From Chloroflexota bacterium (GTDB lineage Bacteria; Chloroflexota; Dormibacteria; Dormibacterales; Dormibacteraceae), in NCBI GenBank assembly GCA_005879945.1, contig VBHX01000177.1, positions 1-55,270 of the forward strand: a stretch of DNA of 55,270 bases, read 5' to 3'. Below are positions 24,840 through 33,012 of the stretch, one piece after another. Position 1 is the first letter of the stretch; the number at the start of each line of letters is the position of its first letter. The position numbers and the translations under genes are program-made. The notes under the pieces were generated by a model that was not told the origin of the DNA, searched no databases, and worked only from the letters and a program-made list of their open reading frames with translations.

Positions 24840-25541
24840 TCAAGCCGGGGTAACCCAGAGTTTCGCCGCGGTGTCGTGGCTGAGCGTGACCTCGCGCTTG
24901 CCTGCGCGGATCCGGATCGTGCGTCCGACGCCATCGACCTCGACCACATCAACCTTCTGGCCTGGGATCAGGCCGCGGTCGCCCAAGTACGCGAGCAGCA
25001 AGGGAGCCTCTCGCTCCGCGACCTCCGACACACGCGAGATGGCGGCGCGCGACCCCTCGTCGAGGCTCGCCAGCCGCCGCTCCTTCGGCGCGGCTTTCGA
25101 GTGACCAGGGATCGGGTTGCCGTGGGGGCACGTGCCCGGGCGGCCCAGCGCTTCGTATAGACGCTCCTCGACGACCTCTGAGACGGCGTACTCCAGCCGG
25201 GCCGCCTCCGCGTCCGCAGTCACCCAGTCGAGGCCGAGAACGTCGGTGAGCCAGCGTTCCATGATGCGGTGGCGCCTGACAATCGACTCCGCCGCCCGCT
25301 TTCCGGCTTTCGTCAGCTCCACCTCCTTGCGCCCGTTCATGTGGACCATGCCGTCGCGGGCCATCCGCCGCAGCGCCACGGTCACTGTCGGCCTGCTCAC
25401 TCCCAGCCAGTCGGCCAGGCGCGCGCTGCGGGTCGGCTCGCCCTCCGACCACATGTAATAGATAGCCTCCAGGTAGCGGGAGATGACCTCGGAGGGCTCG
25501 CGAGCTCTTTCGTTAGACTTATCTAATTGCGTCTTTTGCAC
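24840..25541 (-). CDS. DtxR/MntR-family metal-dependent repressor
   Basis: 233 aa. The N-terminal winged helix is EVISRYLEAIYYMWSEGEPT...RLADWLGVSRPTVTVALRRM. The dimerisation/metal domain follows with AAESIVRRHRIMERWLTDVL and PGTCPHGNPIP (Cys/His ligands), and a C-terminal SH3/FeoA-like domain of about 70 residues (GLIPGQKVDVVEVDGVG...TLSHDTAAKLWV). It starts with GTG six bases after a TAGGAT box, so the message is probably leaderless. A palindrome lies inside its first codons. Paired with a divergent ZIP transporter, it probably senses Mn, Fe or Zn and controls metal uptake. Confidence 0.92.
   Translation of the reverse strand: MQKTQLDKSNERAREPSEVISRYLEAIYYMWSEGEPTRSARLADWLGVSRPTVTVALRRMARDGMVHMNGRKEVELTKAGKRAAESIVRRHRIMERWLTDVLGLDWVTADAEAARLEYAVSEVVEERLYEALGRPGTCPHGNPIPGHSKAAPKERRLASLDEGSRAAISRVSEVAEREAPLLLAYLGDRGLIPGQKVDVVEVDGVGRTIRIRAGKREVTLSHDTAAKLWVTPA
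25513..25526. promoter_or_regulatory. candidate DtxR-type operator between regulator and ZIP transporter
   Basis: TTAGACTTATCTAA is an inverted repeat (TTAGA...TCTAA) 13-28 bases inside the dtxR-like gene and about 45 bases before the ZIP ATG. The TTAG-CTAA form resembles DtxR/IdeR/MntR boxes. One bound dimer could block the start of the leaderless regulator transcript and the -35 region of the transporter. Confidence 0.5.
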
Positions 25542-25547
25542 GTACTA

Positions 25548-25553
25548 ATCCTA
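25548..25553 (-). promoter_or_regulatory. -10 box of the dtxR-like gene (leaderless)
   Basis: TAGGAT on the reverse strand ends six bases before the GTG, the spacing expected if transcription begins at the start codon. No Shine-Dalgarno is present, which agrees with a leaderless message. Confidence 0.45.
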
Positions 25554-25570
25554 GTGGCCCCTAGCAGCCG

Positions 25571-26359
25571 ATGAGCCAGGGCACCGCGGTCGCGCTCGGA
25601 GCCATCGCCGGGGTAACCATTTTCCTCGGCCTGCCCGTCGCACGCGTGCGCGGATTGCCGAAGGCGGTGCAGGGGTTCCTCAACGCCTTCGCCACAGGAA
25701 TCCTGATCTTCATCCTGTGGGACATCCTCAGCCACGCGAGCGGCCCGGTGGAGAAGGCACTGGTGGCCGCGCGAACCGGCTCGAACACGCCGTTCGTGCT
25801 GATGGCGGCAATCTTCGCCATCGGCATCGGCGCCGGACTGCTCGGACTCGTCTATTTCAACCGCGCACTCTTCGGCCGTCTGAAGCATGCAGACCACACG
25901 CCCAGCCCGCGCAGCCTTTCGCTGGCGATCGCGACCGGCCTCGGCCTGCACAACCTGTCCGAAGGACTCGCCATCGGCCAGTCGGCCCGCGCAGGAGCCA
26001 TCGCGTTCGTGGGCGTGCTGGTCGTCGGTTTCGCGCTGCACAACATCACCGAGGGCTTCGGCATCGCGGCGCCCATGACGATGGACCCCAACCCTGCTCC
26101 GTGGCGCTTCCTGGGGCTGGCCGGTCTCATCGGCGGCGGGCCGACGTTCATCGGCACATGGATCGGATATCTGGCGTCATCCGACTATTTCTATGTGGCG
26201 TTCCTGGCCGTCGCGGCCGGGGCGCTGCTCTACGTCGTCAACGAGCTCTTCCACGTCGGACGGCGGCTCAGCACCCCCACCTCATTCGCGTGGGGGCTCC
26301 TGTTCGGTTTTCTGACCGCCTACGCCACCGACCTGGTGCTGACGCTGGCCAGCGCCTAG
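25571..26359 (+). CDS. ZIP-family divalent metal transporter
   Basis: 262 aa, seven to eight membrane segments. The metal-binding helices IV and V carry GLHNLSEGLAIG and ALHNITEGFGIA (HNxxEG signatures). A short His-containing loop (KHADHTPSP) lies between helices III and IV. The N-terminus has no cleavable signal. Start ATG, without an obvious Shine-Dalgarno; a possible -10 TACTAA lies at 25543. It is transcribed away from the DtxR-like regulator and most likely regulated by it. Zn, Mn or Fe import into the cytoplasm is expected. Confidence 0.92.
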   Translation: MSQGTAVALGAIAGVTIFLGLPVARVRGLPKAVQGFLNAFATGILIFILWDILSHASGPVEKALVAARTGSNTPFVLMAAIFAIGIGAGLLGLVYFNRALFGRLKHADHTPSPRSLSLAIATGLGLHNLSEGLAIGQSARAGAIAFVGVLVVGFALHNITEGFGIAAPMTMDPNPAPWRFLGLAGLIGGGPTFIGTWIGYLASSDYFYVAFLAVAAGALLYVVNELFHVGRRLSTPTSFAWGLLFGFLTAYATDLVLTLASA

Positions 26360-26366
26360 TCAGAGC

Positions 26367-26717
26367 CTAATTCTGCCCCGCGTACTCGAAGTCGTCCGGC
26401 TCGGTGTCGTCCCAGTCGGGGAAGCGCCAGCGGAACAGACGCTCCTGGACCTCGAAGAGGCTGTCCAGCGTGTCCTGGACGTGGCCCGAGTCGCGAAGCG
26501 GCTCGCGGACGTGGTCAGGCATTGGGTCAACGGCCTCTCGCAGCTCTGTGCGAAGCGCGGCGGGAACGGTCTTCACGCCGTCCCGGTTCATCTCCTCGAG
26601 CTGCCACAGGACGCGGTCCGTCGATTCCAGCATGCGCTGGAAGGCGTATCGCCGGCGGTTCTGCCGGCGAAGAGCGGACTCCTGCTGCTCGATCCGTGTG
26701 CTTGTGTGGTCGATCAT
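26367..26717 (-). CDS. hypothetical helical protein
   Basis: 116 aa with a good ribosome site (AAGGTAAGGAA) before the ATG. The sequence is strongly helical and charged: an Arg/Gln-rich N-terminus (RIEQQESALRRQNRRRYAFQ) followed by heptad-like LESTDRVLWQLEEMN and LDSLFEVQERLFRW, then an acidic tail (DWDDTEPDDFEYAG). No membrane segment, signal or known motif. It is convergent with the ZIP gene and divergent from the Nudix gene. Codon pattern and start context support it as real; no function is recognised. Confidence 0.6.
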   Translation of the reverse strand: MIDHTSTRIEQQESALRRQNRRRYAFQRMLESTDRVLWQLEEMNRDGVKTVPAALRTELREAVDPMPDHVREPLRDSGHVQDTLDSLFEVQERLFRWRFPDWDDTEPDDFEYAGQN

Positions 26718-26784
26718 TTCCTTACCTTGATTCAGCTACCTTTCCTAGCTTACCGGCTCCGCTCGGGTTCACCAATAGCCGCCT

Positions 26785-27393
26785 TTGGCTGATTTCCTGG
26801 GCCGCCTCGAACACCTGTTGCATCCCATCGACGGCTGGGGGGAGTTCCGGCGTGGCGCGCGCAAGGCCGCGGTCGTGTTCGTCCTGTACCAGGTGGACGG
26901 GCGTTGGATGGTCCCGTTCGTCCGCCGGCGCGCCGACATGCGAGACCATCCCGGCCAGGTCGCGCTGCCTGGTGGTGGCGTCCAGCAGGGTGAGTCGGCC
27001 TGGTCGGCGGCGCAGCGCGAGGTGGCTGAGGAGATCGGCGTCCCGGTCGGCCGGCTGGTGCCGCTGGGCGCGGGCGACCCGATTTACGCTGCCGTTTCGA
27101 ACTTCTCCGTCGTCCCCTTCGTCGCTTATCTGCCCGACCCGGTGCAGCCATTCGTGCACGACGATCGCGAGCTGGAAGGAGTGCTCCAGATCCCGCTCGA
27201 TCGGCTCCTCGACGACAGCGCCTGGCTCCTTACGGATGATGCCTGGCGTTTTCGTTACCTCGCGCACGAGGAGAGCGTGGTGTGGGGCCTGACCGAGCGG
27301 ATCTTCGCCGGGCTCGCCCCGAGGCTCAGCCTTGCGCTCTCGGAATCGCACGCCGAAGGTCAAAGGCCGGATCCGCCAGCTGCTGCGGGCTGA
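26785..27393 (+). CDS. Nudix hydrolase, CoA/NADH pyrophosphatase-like
   Basis: 202 aa. The Nudix box is GGGVQQGESAWSAAQREVAEEIGV, matching GX5EX7REUXEEXGU. The preceding VPFVRRRADMRDHPGQVALPGG resembles the CoA-pyrophosphatase (NudL/YeaB) subgroup, where LRxHxGQVxFPGG is typical. Start is TTG at 26785 with no strong Shine-Dalgarno. The C-terminal 20 residues overlap the convergent flavoprotein gene by 68 bases. Expected role: hydrolysis of CoA or oxidised CoA derivatives to phosphopantetheine, plausible in a genome rich in acyl-CoA enzymes. Confidence 0.88.
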   Translation: MADFLGRLEHLLHPIDGWGEFRRGARKAAVVFVLYQVDGRWMVPFVRRRADMRDHPGQVALPGGGVQQGESAWSAAQREVAEEIGVPVGRLVPLGAGDPIYAAVSNFSVVPFVAYLPDPVQPFVHDDRELEGVLQIPLDRLLDDSAWLLTDDAWRFRYLAHEESVVWGLTERIFAGLAPRLSLALSESHAEGQRPDPPAAAG

Positions 27394-28444
27394 TCTGCGC
27401 GCGCGCCTCCATCGCATGTCGGGCGCGTGAAACCGTGTGACGGTCGTTGACTCCCACGACCCCGATCAGCCGGCCCTCACGCAGGTAGAAGACACTGAAC
27501 GGCGGCTGCCCGAAGGTGGCGCGCGTAATCGTCGCGTCCCACGCGAGCCCCGCGCCCGCGTACTGAAGGTTGAGCTCGTACTGGTCCGACCAGAACCAGG
27601 GCGCCTCCGCAAACGGATCGCCGCGCCCCGCCATCGCCTGCCCGACCGCGAACCCCTGCCGCTGAGCGGTCTGGAAGTGCTCGACCCGGATACGGGCCTC
27701 GAACAGAGGGCTCCAGAACCTCGTGACGTCCCCGGCGGCATAGACGCCGGGAACCGACGTGCGTCCTTGCTCGTCGACCTGGATTCCGTCATCTATTGCG
27801 ATGCCGGCCGCGGCCGCGAGCTCCACACGAGGCACTGAGCCAATACCCACCACCACGGAGCGTCCGAGGTCCTTCGGCGGTGAGGTTTCCAGGCGTAGAT
27901 CGACTCCGTGCCGGCGGTGAACATCGGCCAGGTAGTTACCAAGCTCCTCGCCCAGCACCCGCTGCATCGGCTGTGGCAGCACCTCGAACACCCTGACCAC
28001 GGATCCGCGCTGCCGCGCGGCGGCCGCAACCTCGCAACCGATGAACCCGGCGCCGACGACGTCGAGCTGCGCACCGCTCTCCAGGATGGCGCGGAGCTGG
28101 AGCGCGTCAGACAGCACGCGCAGGTAGACCGCGTCGTCGAATCCCGCGAGCCTGCGGGCCGACGATCCGGTGGCGATGCAGAGCAGATCCCAGCCGACGG
28201 TGTCGCCGCTTTCGAGGACGATCTTGTGCTGCTCGAGATCCAGCTCGGTCACCCACCTTCCCAGCAGCAGCTCGACGCCAAGCTCGCGGTACTGCGCGGC
28301 AGGACGCAAACCGAGGCGCTCGCGCGCAACGGTTCCGAGCAGAAAGCCTTTGGACAGGTGGGGCCGCTCATAGGGCATCTCGGGCTCGCCGCAGACGACG
28401 ACAACCTCGCCTTGAAAGCCGGCATCACCCAAGCCCGCTGCCAC
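27326..28444 (-). CDS. FAD/NAD-binding ferredoxin/rubredoxin reductase-like protein
   Basis: At least 372 aa. ERPHLSKGFLLG, CIATGSSARRL, LDVVGAGFIGCEVAAAA (NAD site) and VPGVYAAGDVTRF match the FAD-dependent ferredoxin/rubredoxin reductase family. The canonical GTG at 28444 lies downstream of the first FAD motif: the same frame upstream reads SKAVIVGGGPAGDA, which is the expected N-terminus. No ATG, GTG or TTG exists there; the nearest near-cognate choices are a GTC and a CTG (28514-28516) inside ccmD. It sits at the end of the ccm operon, so it may supply electrons for thiol or haem handling, but this is inference. Confidence 0.85.
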   Translation of the reverse strand: MAAGLGDAGFQGEVVVVCGEPEMPYERPHLSKGFLLGTVARERLGLRPAAQYRELGVELLLGRWVTELDLEQHKIVLESGDTVGWDLLCIATGSSARRLAGFDDAVYLRVLSDALQLRAILESGAQLDVVGAGFIGCEVAAAARQRGSVVRVFEVLPQPMQRVLGEELGNYLADVHRRHGVDLRLETSPPKDLGRSVVVGIGSVPRVELAAAAGIAIDDGIQVDEQGRTSVPGVYAAGDVTRFWSPLFEARIRVEHFQTAQRQGFAVGQAMAGRGDPFAEAPWFWSDQYELNLQYAGAGLAWDATITRATFGQPPFSVFYLREGRLIGVVGVNDRHTVSRARHAMEARAQISPQQLADPAFDLRRAIPRAQG

Positions 28445-28473
28445 TGCATCTCCGGCGGGTCCGCCGCCGACGA

Positions 28474-28575
28474 TTACTGCTTTCGAGACAGCTCGCGAAG
28501 GCGGCGCAGCGACCAGACGAGGTATCCGCCAAGGACGGCGACCGCGAAAGCGTAGGCGCTGATCAGATAGATCAC
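28474..28575 (-). CDS. ccmD: CcmD-like small membrane protein
   Basis: 33 aa read from GTG overlapping the ccmC stop (GTGA). A single membrane helix (ISAYAFAVAVLGGYLVWSL) is followed by a basic tail RRLRELSRKQ. Size, topology and position after ccmC fit CcmD, which helps release holo-CcmE from the CcmABC complex. Too short to be found by length alone, but the helix and overlap make it convincing. Confidence 0.75.
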   Translation of the reverse strand: MIYLISAYAFAVAVLGGYLVWSLRRLRELSRKQ

Positions 28576-29264
28576 CGCGCGTCCCCCGCCCTGGTCTGCG
28601 CGACGATCGGCGCCACCACCTTTTCAGCGGCCTGGTCGGTGAGAAACTCGATGCGGTACCTGATCGCGATCATCACGGCCGCGAGAACCAGTGTGCACGC
28701 CATCGTGATGAGGAATGCAACCAGCATCCGCGGAGGCAGGGCGTCGTTGAGCACGACCGGACCTGGGTGCTGAGTCCGCCACCACGTGACGCTGAAATGC
28801 ACCACCGGAACATCGATGAAGCCGAAGATGCCCACGACCGCGGCGAAGCGGGCGGACTGGCGGCCGGGCTCGGCGAGGCGGCGCACCATCAAGTAGCCGG
28901 CGTAGATGATCCAGAGCACCAGCGTCGAGGTAAGCCGGGCGTCCCAGGTCCAGAACGTGCCCCAGATCGGCTTCGCCCAGATCATCCCCATGACCAGAGT
29001 CACAGTCGTGAAGACGAGCCCGACCAGGGCTGCCGCGCGCGCGAGCCGGTCCGCGGCGGCGTTCTCCTTCCACAGGTAGACGACGCCCCCGATGAGCACC
29101 ACCGCGAAGCAGCCGTAGGCCGCGATGGCCGCGCTGACGTGCAGGTAAAAGATCCGCTGCACGGGGCCCTGCAGGGCGTCGGTCGGCGCAAACAGGAAGA
29201 TGAAGCCTCCCGCGATGAGCATCAGCGCTACCGACGCGGCCGAACCCTGTTCGTGCCTAGTCAT
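28572..29264 (-). CDS. ccmC: haem exporter/handling protein CcmC
   Basis: 230 aa with six membrane segments. The Trp-rich WWD motif is WGTFWTWDARLTS, flanked by conserved His in QRIFYLHVSAA and VPVVHFSVTWWR. The ATG at 29264 overlaps the ccmB stop; the open frame upstream is not used. CcmC presents haem on the outer side of the membrane and attaches it to CcmE with the CcmAB ATPase. Confidence 0.93.
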   Translation of the reverse strand: MTRHEQGSAASVALMLIAGGFIFLFAPTDALQGPVQRIFYLHVSAAIAAYGCFAVVLIGGVVYLWKENAAADRLARAAALVGLVFTTVTLVMGMIWAKPIWGTFWTWDARLTSTLVLWIIYAGYLMVRRLAEPGRQSARFAAVVGIFGFIDVPVVHFSVTWWRTQHPGPVVLNDALPPRMLVAFLITMACTLVLAAVMIAIRYRIEFLTDQAAEKVVAPIVAQTRAGDAR

Positions 29265-29922
29265 CGAGCACGAACCGTGCGGCCAGCGAGGTGAGCACGA
29301 CGAACAGTATGTCCAAGTCGAGGAGAAGGCCATTGGCCGAACCGGTGGCGGTGCCACCGCCGCCCATCGCCGATTGCACGGCCTGGCCGCCGACCACCAC
29401 GAACGGTATCCACAGCGGCAACGTCAGCAGCGGCAGCAGTAGCTCCCGCGCGCGCACCTGCGCAACCATGGCCGCGAACAGGCACCCGAGCACCGCCATG
29501 CCAACAGTCGCGAGGAGGACCGCGGAGACCTCATCAAACGTCAGCGGCACCGCGAAGAACAGAGCGAGCGCGGGCAGCAGCACCGCCTCACAGATGACGA
29601 GCAGCAGGCCCGCAGCCAACGCTTTGCCCGCGAAGATCGCCGCGGGCATGGCGGGTGTCATCAACATCGCCTCGAGCGAGGCCTGCTCGCGCTCGGCCGC
29701 AAACGCTCGGCCGAAGGCGACGAGGCCCGCGAACACCAACGCCATCCACAAGACGCCAGGCGCGATCGCAGGCGCGTTGCGCGAGTCGAACTGGAACCCG
29801 AAGTTCGCGATGACCAGCGCAAGCACGACGAACTGAGCGAGGGCCGGCACGATCTCGCGTGTCCTCCACTCGGAGGCGAGGTCCTTGCGCGCGACAGCCA
29901 GCGCGATGGTTATCGAGCGCAT
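29257..29922 (-). CDS. ccmB: haem ABC exporter permease CcmB
   Basis: 221 aa with six hydrophobic segments. The N-terminus ARKDLASEWRTREIV and the following AFAAEREQASLEAMLMTP are conserved CcmB features, the latter being the coupling helix to CcmA. A Gly-rich stretch (SAMGGGGTATGSANG) separates the last two helices. Three bases after the ccmA stop. It forms the membrane part of the CcmABCD complex that releases haem-loaded CcmE. Confidence 0.92.
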   Translation of the reverse strand: MRSITIALAVARKDLASEWRTREIVPALAQFVVLALVIANFGFQFDSRNAPAIAPGVLWMALVFAGLVAFGRAFAAEREQASLEAMLMTPAMPAAIFAGKALAAGLLLVICEAVLLPALALFFAVPLTFDEVSAVLLATVGMAVLGCLFAAMVAQVRARELLLPLLTLPLWIPFVVVGGQAVQSAMGGGGTATGSANGLLLDLDILFVVLTSLAARFVLDD

Positions 29923-29925
29923 TTA

Positions 29926-30570
29926 CTAGTGGACGACGCGCAGGCGGGTCGGCACGCCAACGACCCTTCCGCGGCGCAGCTCGAGCGTTCGCTTGCACAA
30001 GCGGTTGGCGAGCGCGTGGTCATGGGTCGCGATGATCGCGGTGCGCCCGCGCATGACCTTCATCAGCAGGTCCGGGCCGTCGGAGTCGAGACTAGCGTCA
30101 GGCTCGTCCAGAACCAGCAGCTGGGGCTCGTGCAGTACCGCCCTTCCGATCGCTAGGCGCTGCTGGGCTCCGCGCGAAAGCTTTCCGGCCGGCCGTCGGG
30201 CGATGTCTGCTAGGCCGACCAGGTCGAGAACCTGCGCCACGCGTGCGCGATCGACGCCCTGGAGCGTGCAGAAGAAGGCCAGGTTCTCCGCAGCCGAGAG
30301 GGCGGGGTAGAGCCCCGGAGCGTGTGCGACAAAACCGATGCGCCCGCGAAGGCGCCGCCGCTCGACCATCGCGTCGAGGCCAAAGATCTGGAGCGTGCCC
30401 GAGGTCGGGCGAGCGGCCGTGGCCACGATGCGCAGGAGGGTGGTCTTGCCCGCGCCGTTCTCGCCCAATACCGCCAGGTGCTCACCCGCGTCCACCACCA
30501 GGTCGACGGCATCGAGCGCGACGTCGGCGCCGAAACGCTGGGTCAGCGCGGTACCGACGATCGTGCTCAT
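29926..30570 (-). CDS. ccmA: haem ABC exporter ATP-binding protein CcmA
   Basis: 214 aa ABC ATPase: Walker A LGENGAGKTTLLR, signature LSRGAQQRLAIGRA (LSGGQ replaced by LSRGA), Walker B LLVLDEPDASLD and the switch His in IIATHDHAL. Its ATG overlaps the stop of the 35-codon gene upstream. Energises release of holo-CcmE from CcmC. Confidence 0.93.
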   Translation of the reverse strand: MSTIVGTALTQRFGADVALDAVDLVVDAGEHLAVLGENGAGKTTLLRIVATAARPTSGTLQIFGLDAMVERRRLRGRIGFVAHAPGLYPALSAAENLAFFCTLQGVDRARVAQVLDLVGLADIARRPAGKLSRGAQQRLAIGRAVLHEPQLLVLDEPDASLDSDGPDLLMKVMRGRTAIIATHDHALANRLCKRTLELRRGRVVGVPTRLRVVH

Positions 30571-30674
30571 CCGCGCACGCCGTCCTCAAGGTCGTCCTCG
30601 GGCGTCCGAATCAGCGGCCACAGCACAAAGGGTCCCGCAGCGAAAAGGAGCAGCGTCGCGAAGAGCAGGGTCAT
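30567..30674 (-). CDS. 35-aa single-helix protein in the ccm operon (CcmI N-terminus-like)
   Basis: MTLLFATLLLFAAGPFVLWP begins a membrane helix, followed by LIRTPEDDLEDGVRG. The ATG overlaps the ccmF stop and its stop overlaps the ccmA ATG, both as ATGA, so it is held in the translation chain from both sides. The helix ending in WPL resembles the first helix of CcmI/CycH, whose larger soluble part is missing here. A helper of CcmF, or a remnant of CcmI, are the two likely readings. Confidence 0.62.
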   Translation of the reverse strand: MTLLFATLLLFAAGPFVLWPLIRTPEDDLEDGVRG

Positions 30675-32638
30675 GACGCGCCCACCGTGCTTGGCACCCG
30701 AACCACCGCGGGCGCGACAGCGAAGCGCCGCTCGCGGGCGTTGCCGAGCAGCACGCCGAGGATGATGACCGCGCCGCCCGACCAGATCCAGGTCACCAGC
30801 GGGTTGACGAAGATCCTGAACGAAGCCGAGCCATCGCCGTTCGTGCCGGCGAGCACCACATAGACGTCTGCGATTGGGCTGCTGCTGATCGCGACATGCG
30901 TGAGCGACTGCCCGCCGAGGCTCGCGTACGTGGCACGGGCCGGCTGCAGGGTCCGGTCGCCCAGCTGCATCGCAGCGACCAGCTCGGAATGATCCGAGAG
31001 CTGCCGCACCTGCGACCCGGTGTAGGTGAGGCTGTAGCCGGCCACAGAAACCTGCTGACCAGGCTGGAGCGTGACGTCCTTCTCCTGCTGCCAGAAATGC
31101 GACCCCGCCAGGCCCAGTACGACGACCGCGAGACCAAGGTGGGCCAGGTACGCGCCGTAGCGGCGCCGCTTCCTGGACACGAGCGCCACCGCACGCGCCC
31201 AGCCCGCGCCGGCGCGCCGCCATCTCATCGCCGCGCGGAAGTACTCGTAAAGGACGGTGCCGGCCACGGCGGCCCCCAGGGGGATGCCCAGCAGCGCGGG
31301 GAGCGAACGCACGCCGGATGCAAACAGCACCGCGACGATCAGCGCGAATGCGCCCGCCGGCCATCGAAGCGCGCGAACGAGAGGCGCGCCGGCATGCCGC
31401 CAGGGCACGAGCGGGCCCGCGGCCATGAGCACGAGGATGGCCGCGAACAGCGGACCGGCGGCACGCTCGTAGTAAGCGGCGCCGACGACCCGCTCCTGGC
31501 CGGTCATGCCGGAGACCAGCGGCAGGATCGTTCCCCACAGCACCACCGCGACGACGCCGATGAGGAGGAGGTTCTGCAGCGCAAAGGCGCCCTCGCGTGA
31601 GACCGCGGGCGCCGGCTCGCCGCGCGTCTTAAGCGTCCCGCCGCGGATTGCGAGCAAGCCGACCGAGAAGACAAGACAGGCACCCAGGAATCCGAAGAAC
31701 CATGGCCCGATCGAGCTGACCGCGAACGTGTGCACCGAAGGCACGATCCCGCTGCGCACGATGAACGTGCCGAAGACGACCAACAGGAAGGCAAGGATGA
31801 CGAGTCCGAAGTTCCATCCGCGCAGCCGGCCGCGGCGTTCCTGCACCTGTGACGAATGGAGGTATGCGGTCGTCGCGAGCCAGGGCATCAGGGCGACGTT
31901 CTCGACCGGGTCCCAGCCCCAGTAACCGCCCCAGCCAAGCACGTGGTAGGCCCACCACATGCCCAGCAGAAGACCTGTGCTCTGCAGGCCCCAGGCCAGC
32001 AGCGCGAAGCGACGCGTGTGCGCGATCCAGGCGGCGTCGGACCGGCCCGCGAGCAGCGCGGCGGCCGCGAAACTGAACGGAATCGCGAAGGATGCGAAGC
32101 CGGCCAGGATGACCGGCGGATGGATGAGCATGCCGCCGTCGCGCAGGACGGGGTTGAGGCCGAGACCGTCCGGCGGTGTGATCTGCAGCACATCGAACGG
32201 GCTCGCCACGAGCACGAGTACGACAAGGAAGAAGCTGAGAATCGCGGCCATGATCCCGGCGGCGTACGCGGCGACCCTGAGCCCGAGGGTTGCGCTGGCC
32301 ACCAATGCGACGCTCCCGAGGAGGCCAAGGATCAGCGCCCAGTAAAGGAGCGAACCCTCCTGCCCCCCGTAGAATGCCGCGGCCACCAGGGCGATCGGCG
32401 TCGAGAGATCGCTGTGCTCGGTGACGTATGCGAGCGAGAAGTCATGGGTGAGCAGCGCTGTCTCGAGCACGACCGACGCGATGACGAGCATCGCCGCGGT
32501 CGCGTAGAAAGCGCGGCGGCCGACCTGCACCATGACGACGTTTTGCGACCAACCGGCCCAGAACGAGAGCATCGCCGAAAACAACCCCATGACCAGGCCG
32601 GCGAGCAGGGCACCCGCGCCCAGATACGCGAGGATCAC
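30671..32638 (-). CDS. ccmF: cytochrome c haem lyase subunit CcmF
   Basis: About 655 aa, many membrane segments. The WWD domain is WGGYWGWDPVENVALMPWLA with flanking His (HSSQVQERRG upstream of helix 8; SVHTFAVSSIGPW downstream). The C-terminal soluble domain begins near KDVTLQPGQQVSVAGYSL. Two starts are possible: GTG at 32674 inside ccmE's haem motif, and GTG at 32638, which overlaps the ccmE stop as GTGA; I prefer the latter. CcmF receives haem from CcmE and joins it to apocytochrome CXXCH cysteines. Confidence 0.93.
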   Translation of the reverse strand: MILAYLGAGALLAGLVMGLFSAMLSFWAGWSQNVVMVQVGRRAFYATAAMLVIASVVLETALLTHDFSLAYVTEHSDLSTPIALVAAAFYGGQEGSLLYWALILGLLGSVALVASATLGLRVAAYAAGIMAAILSFFLVVLVLVASPFDVLQITPPDGLGLNPVLRDGGMLIHPPVILAGFASFAIPFSFAAAALLAGRSDAAWIAHTRRFALLAWGLQSTGLLLGMWWAYHVLGWGGYWGWDPVENVALMPWLATTAYLHSSQVQERRGRLRGWNFGLVILAFLLVVFGTFIVRSGIVPSVHTFAVSSIGPWFFGFLGACLVFSVGLLAIRGGTLKTRGEPAPAVSREGAFALQNLLLIGVVAVVLWGTILPLVSGMTGQERVVGAAYYERAAGPLFAAILVLMAAGPLVPWRHAGAPLVRALRWPAGAFALIVAVLFASGVRSLPALLGIPLGAAVAGTVLYEYFRAAMRWRRAGAGWARAVALVSRKRRRYGAYLAHLGLAVVVLGLAGSHFWQQEKDVTLQPGQQVSVAGYSLTYTGSQVRQLSDHSELVAAMQLGDRTLQPARATYASLGGQSLTHVAISSSPIADVYVVLAGTNGDGSASFRIFVNPLVTWIWSGGAVIILGVLLGNARERRFAVAPAVVRVPSTVGAS

Positions 32639-33012
32639 TGGGTGTACGGAGTGGTCGAGAATCGCGATGGGCACTTCGCGAGCAGCATTCGCGCGTGGAA
32701 AACGTTGTCGGCGCCCAGCCTGCCTTCAGCCACCACCGTGATACCAGGCCGGAAAATGTCCGGCAGCGCGCCTTTGTAGTCGACCAGCACCGAGGACGTG
32801 CCATCCTTCTCAGTGAACTGGACCTGCAGGCCTCCATCGCTGCGCCGCACATCGTTCTGCACCACTCCAGCGACGCGAACGTCACCGGCCCCGGGCTGCT
32901 GCGAGCGCAGCTCTGACACCGTGAGGTAGTACTCGGAAGCGCCCGAGGCCGAATAGACCAGGTAGCCAACGCAGCCGCAGACGACCAGCATCACGATGCC
33001 CCAGCGGATCAT
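32635..33012 (-). CDS. ccmE: haem chaperone CcmE, Cys-type variant
   Basis: 125 aa: one N-terminal anchor helix (IVMLVVCGCVGYLVYSASGA), then an OB-fold (DVRVAGVVQNDVRR...LQVQFTEKDG...ALPDIFRPGITVVAEGRLG). The haem-binding site of classical CcmE is HxxxY. Here the position reads LLAKCPSRF, with Cys114 and Phe118, matching the C-type (CxxxY) CcmE of archaea and some deltaproteobacteria but with Tyr replaced by Phe. Its ATG overlaps the ccmG-like stop. Carries haem from CcmC to CcmF on the outer face of the membrane. Confidence 0.92.
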   Translation of the reverse strand: MIRWGIVMLVVCGCVGYLVYSASGASEYYLTVSELRSQQPGAGDVRVAGVVQNDVRRSDGGLQVQFTEKDGTSSVLVDYKGALPDIFRPGITVVAEGRLGADNVFHARMLLAKCPSRFSTTPYTQ

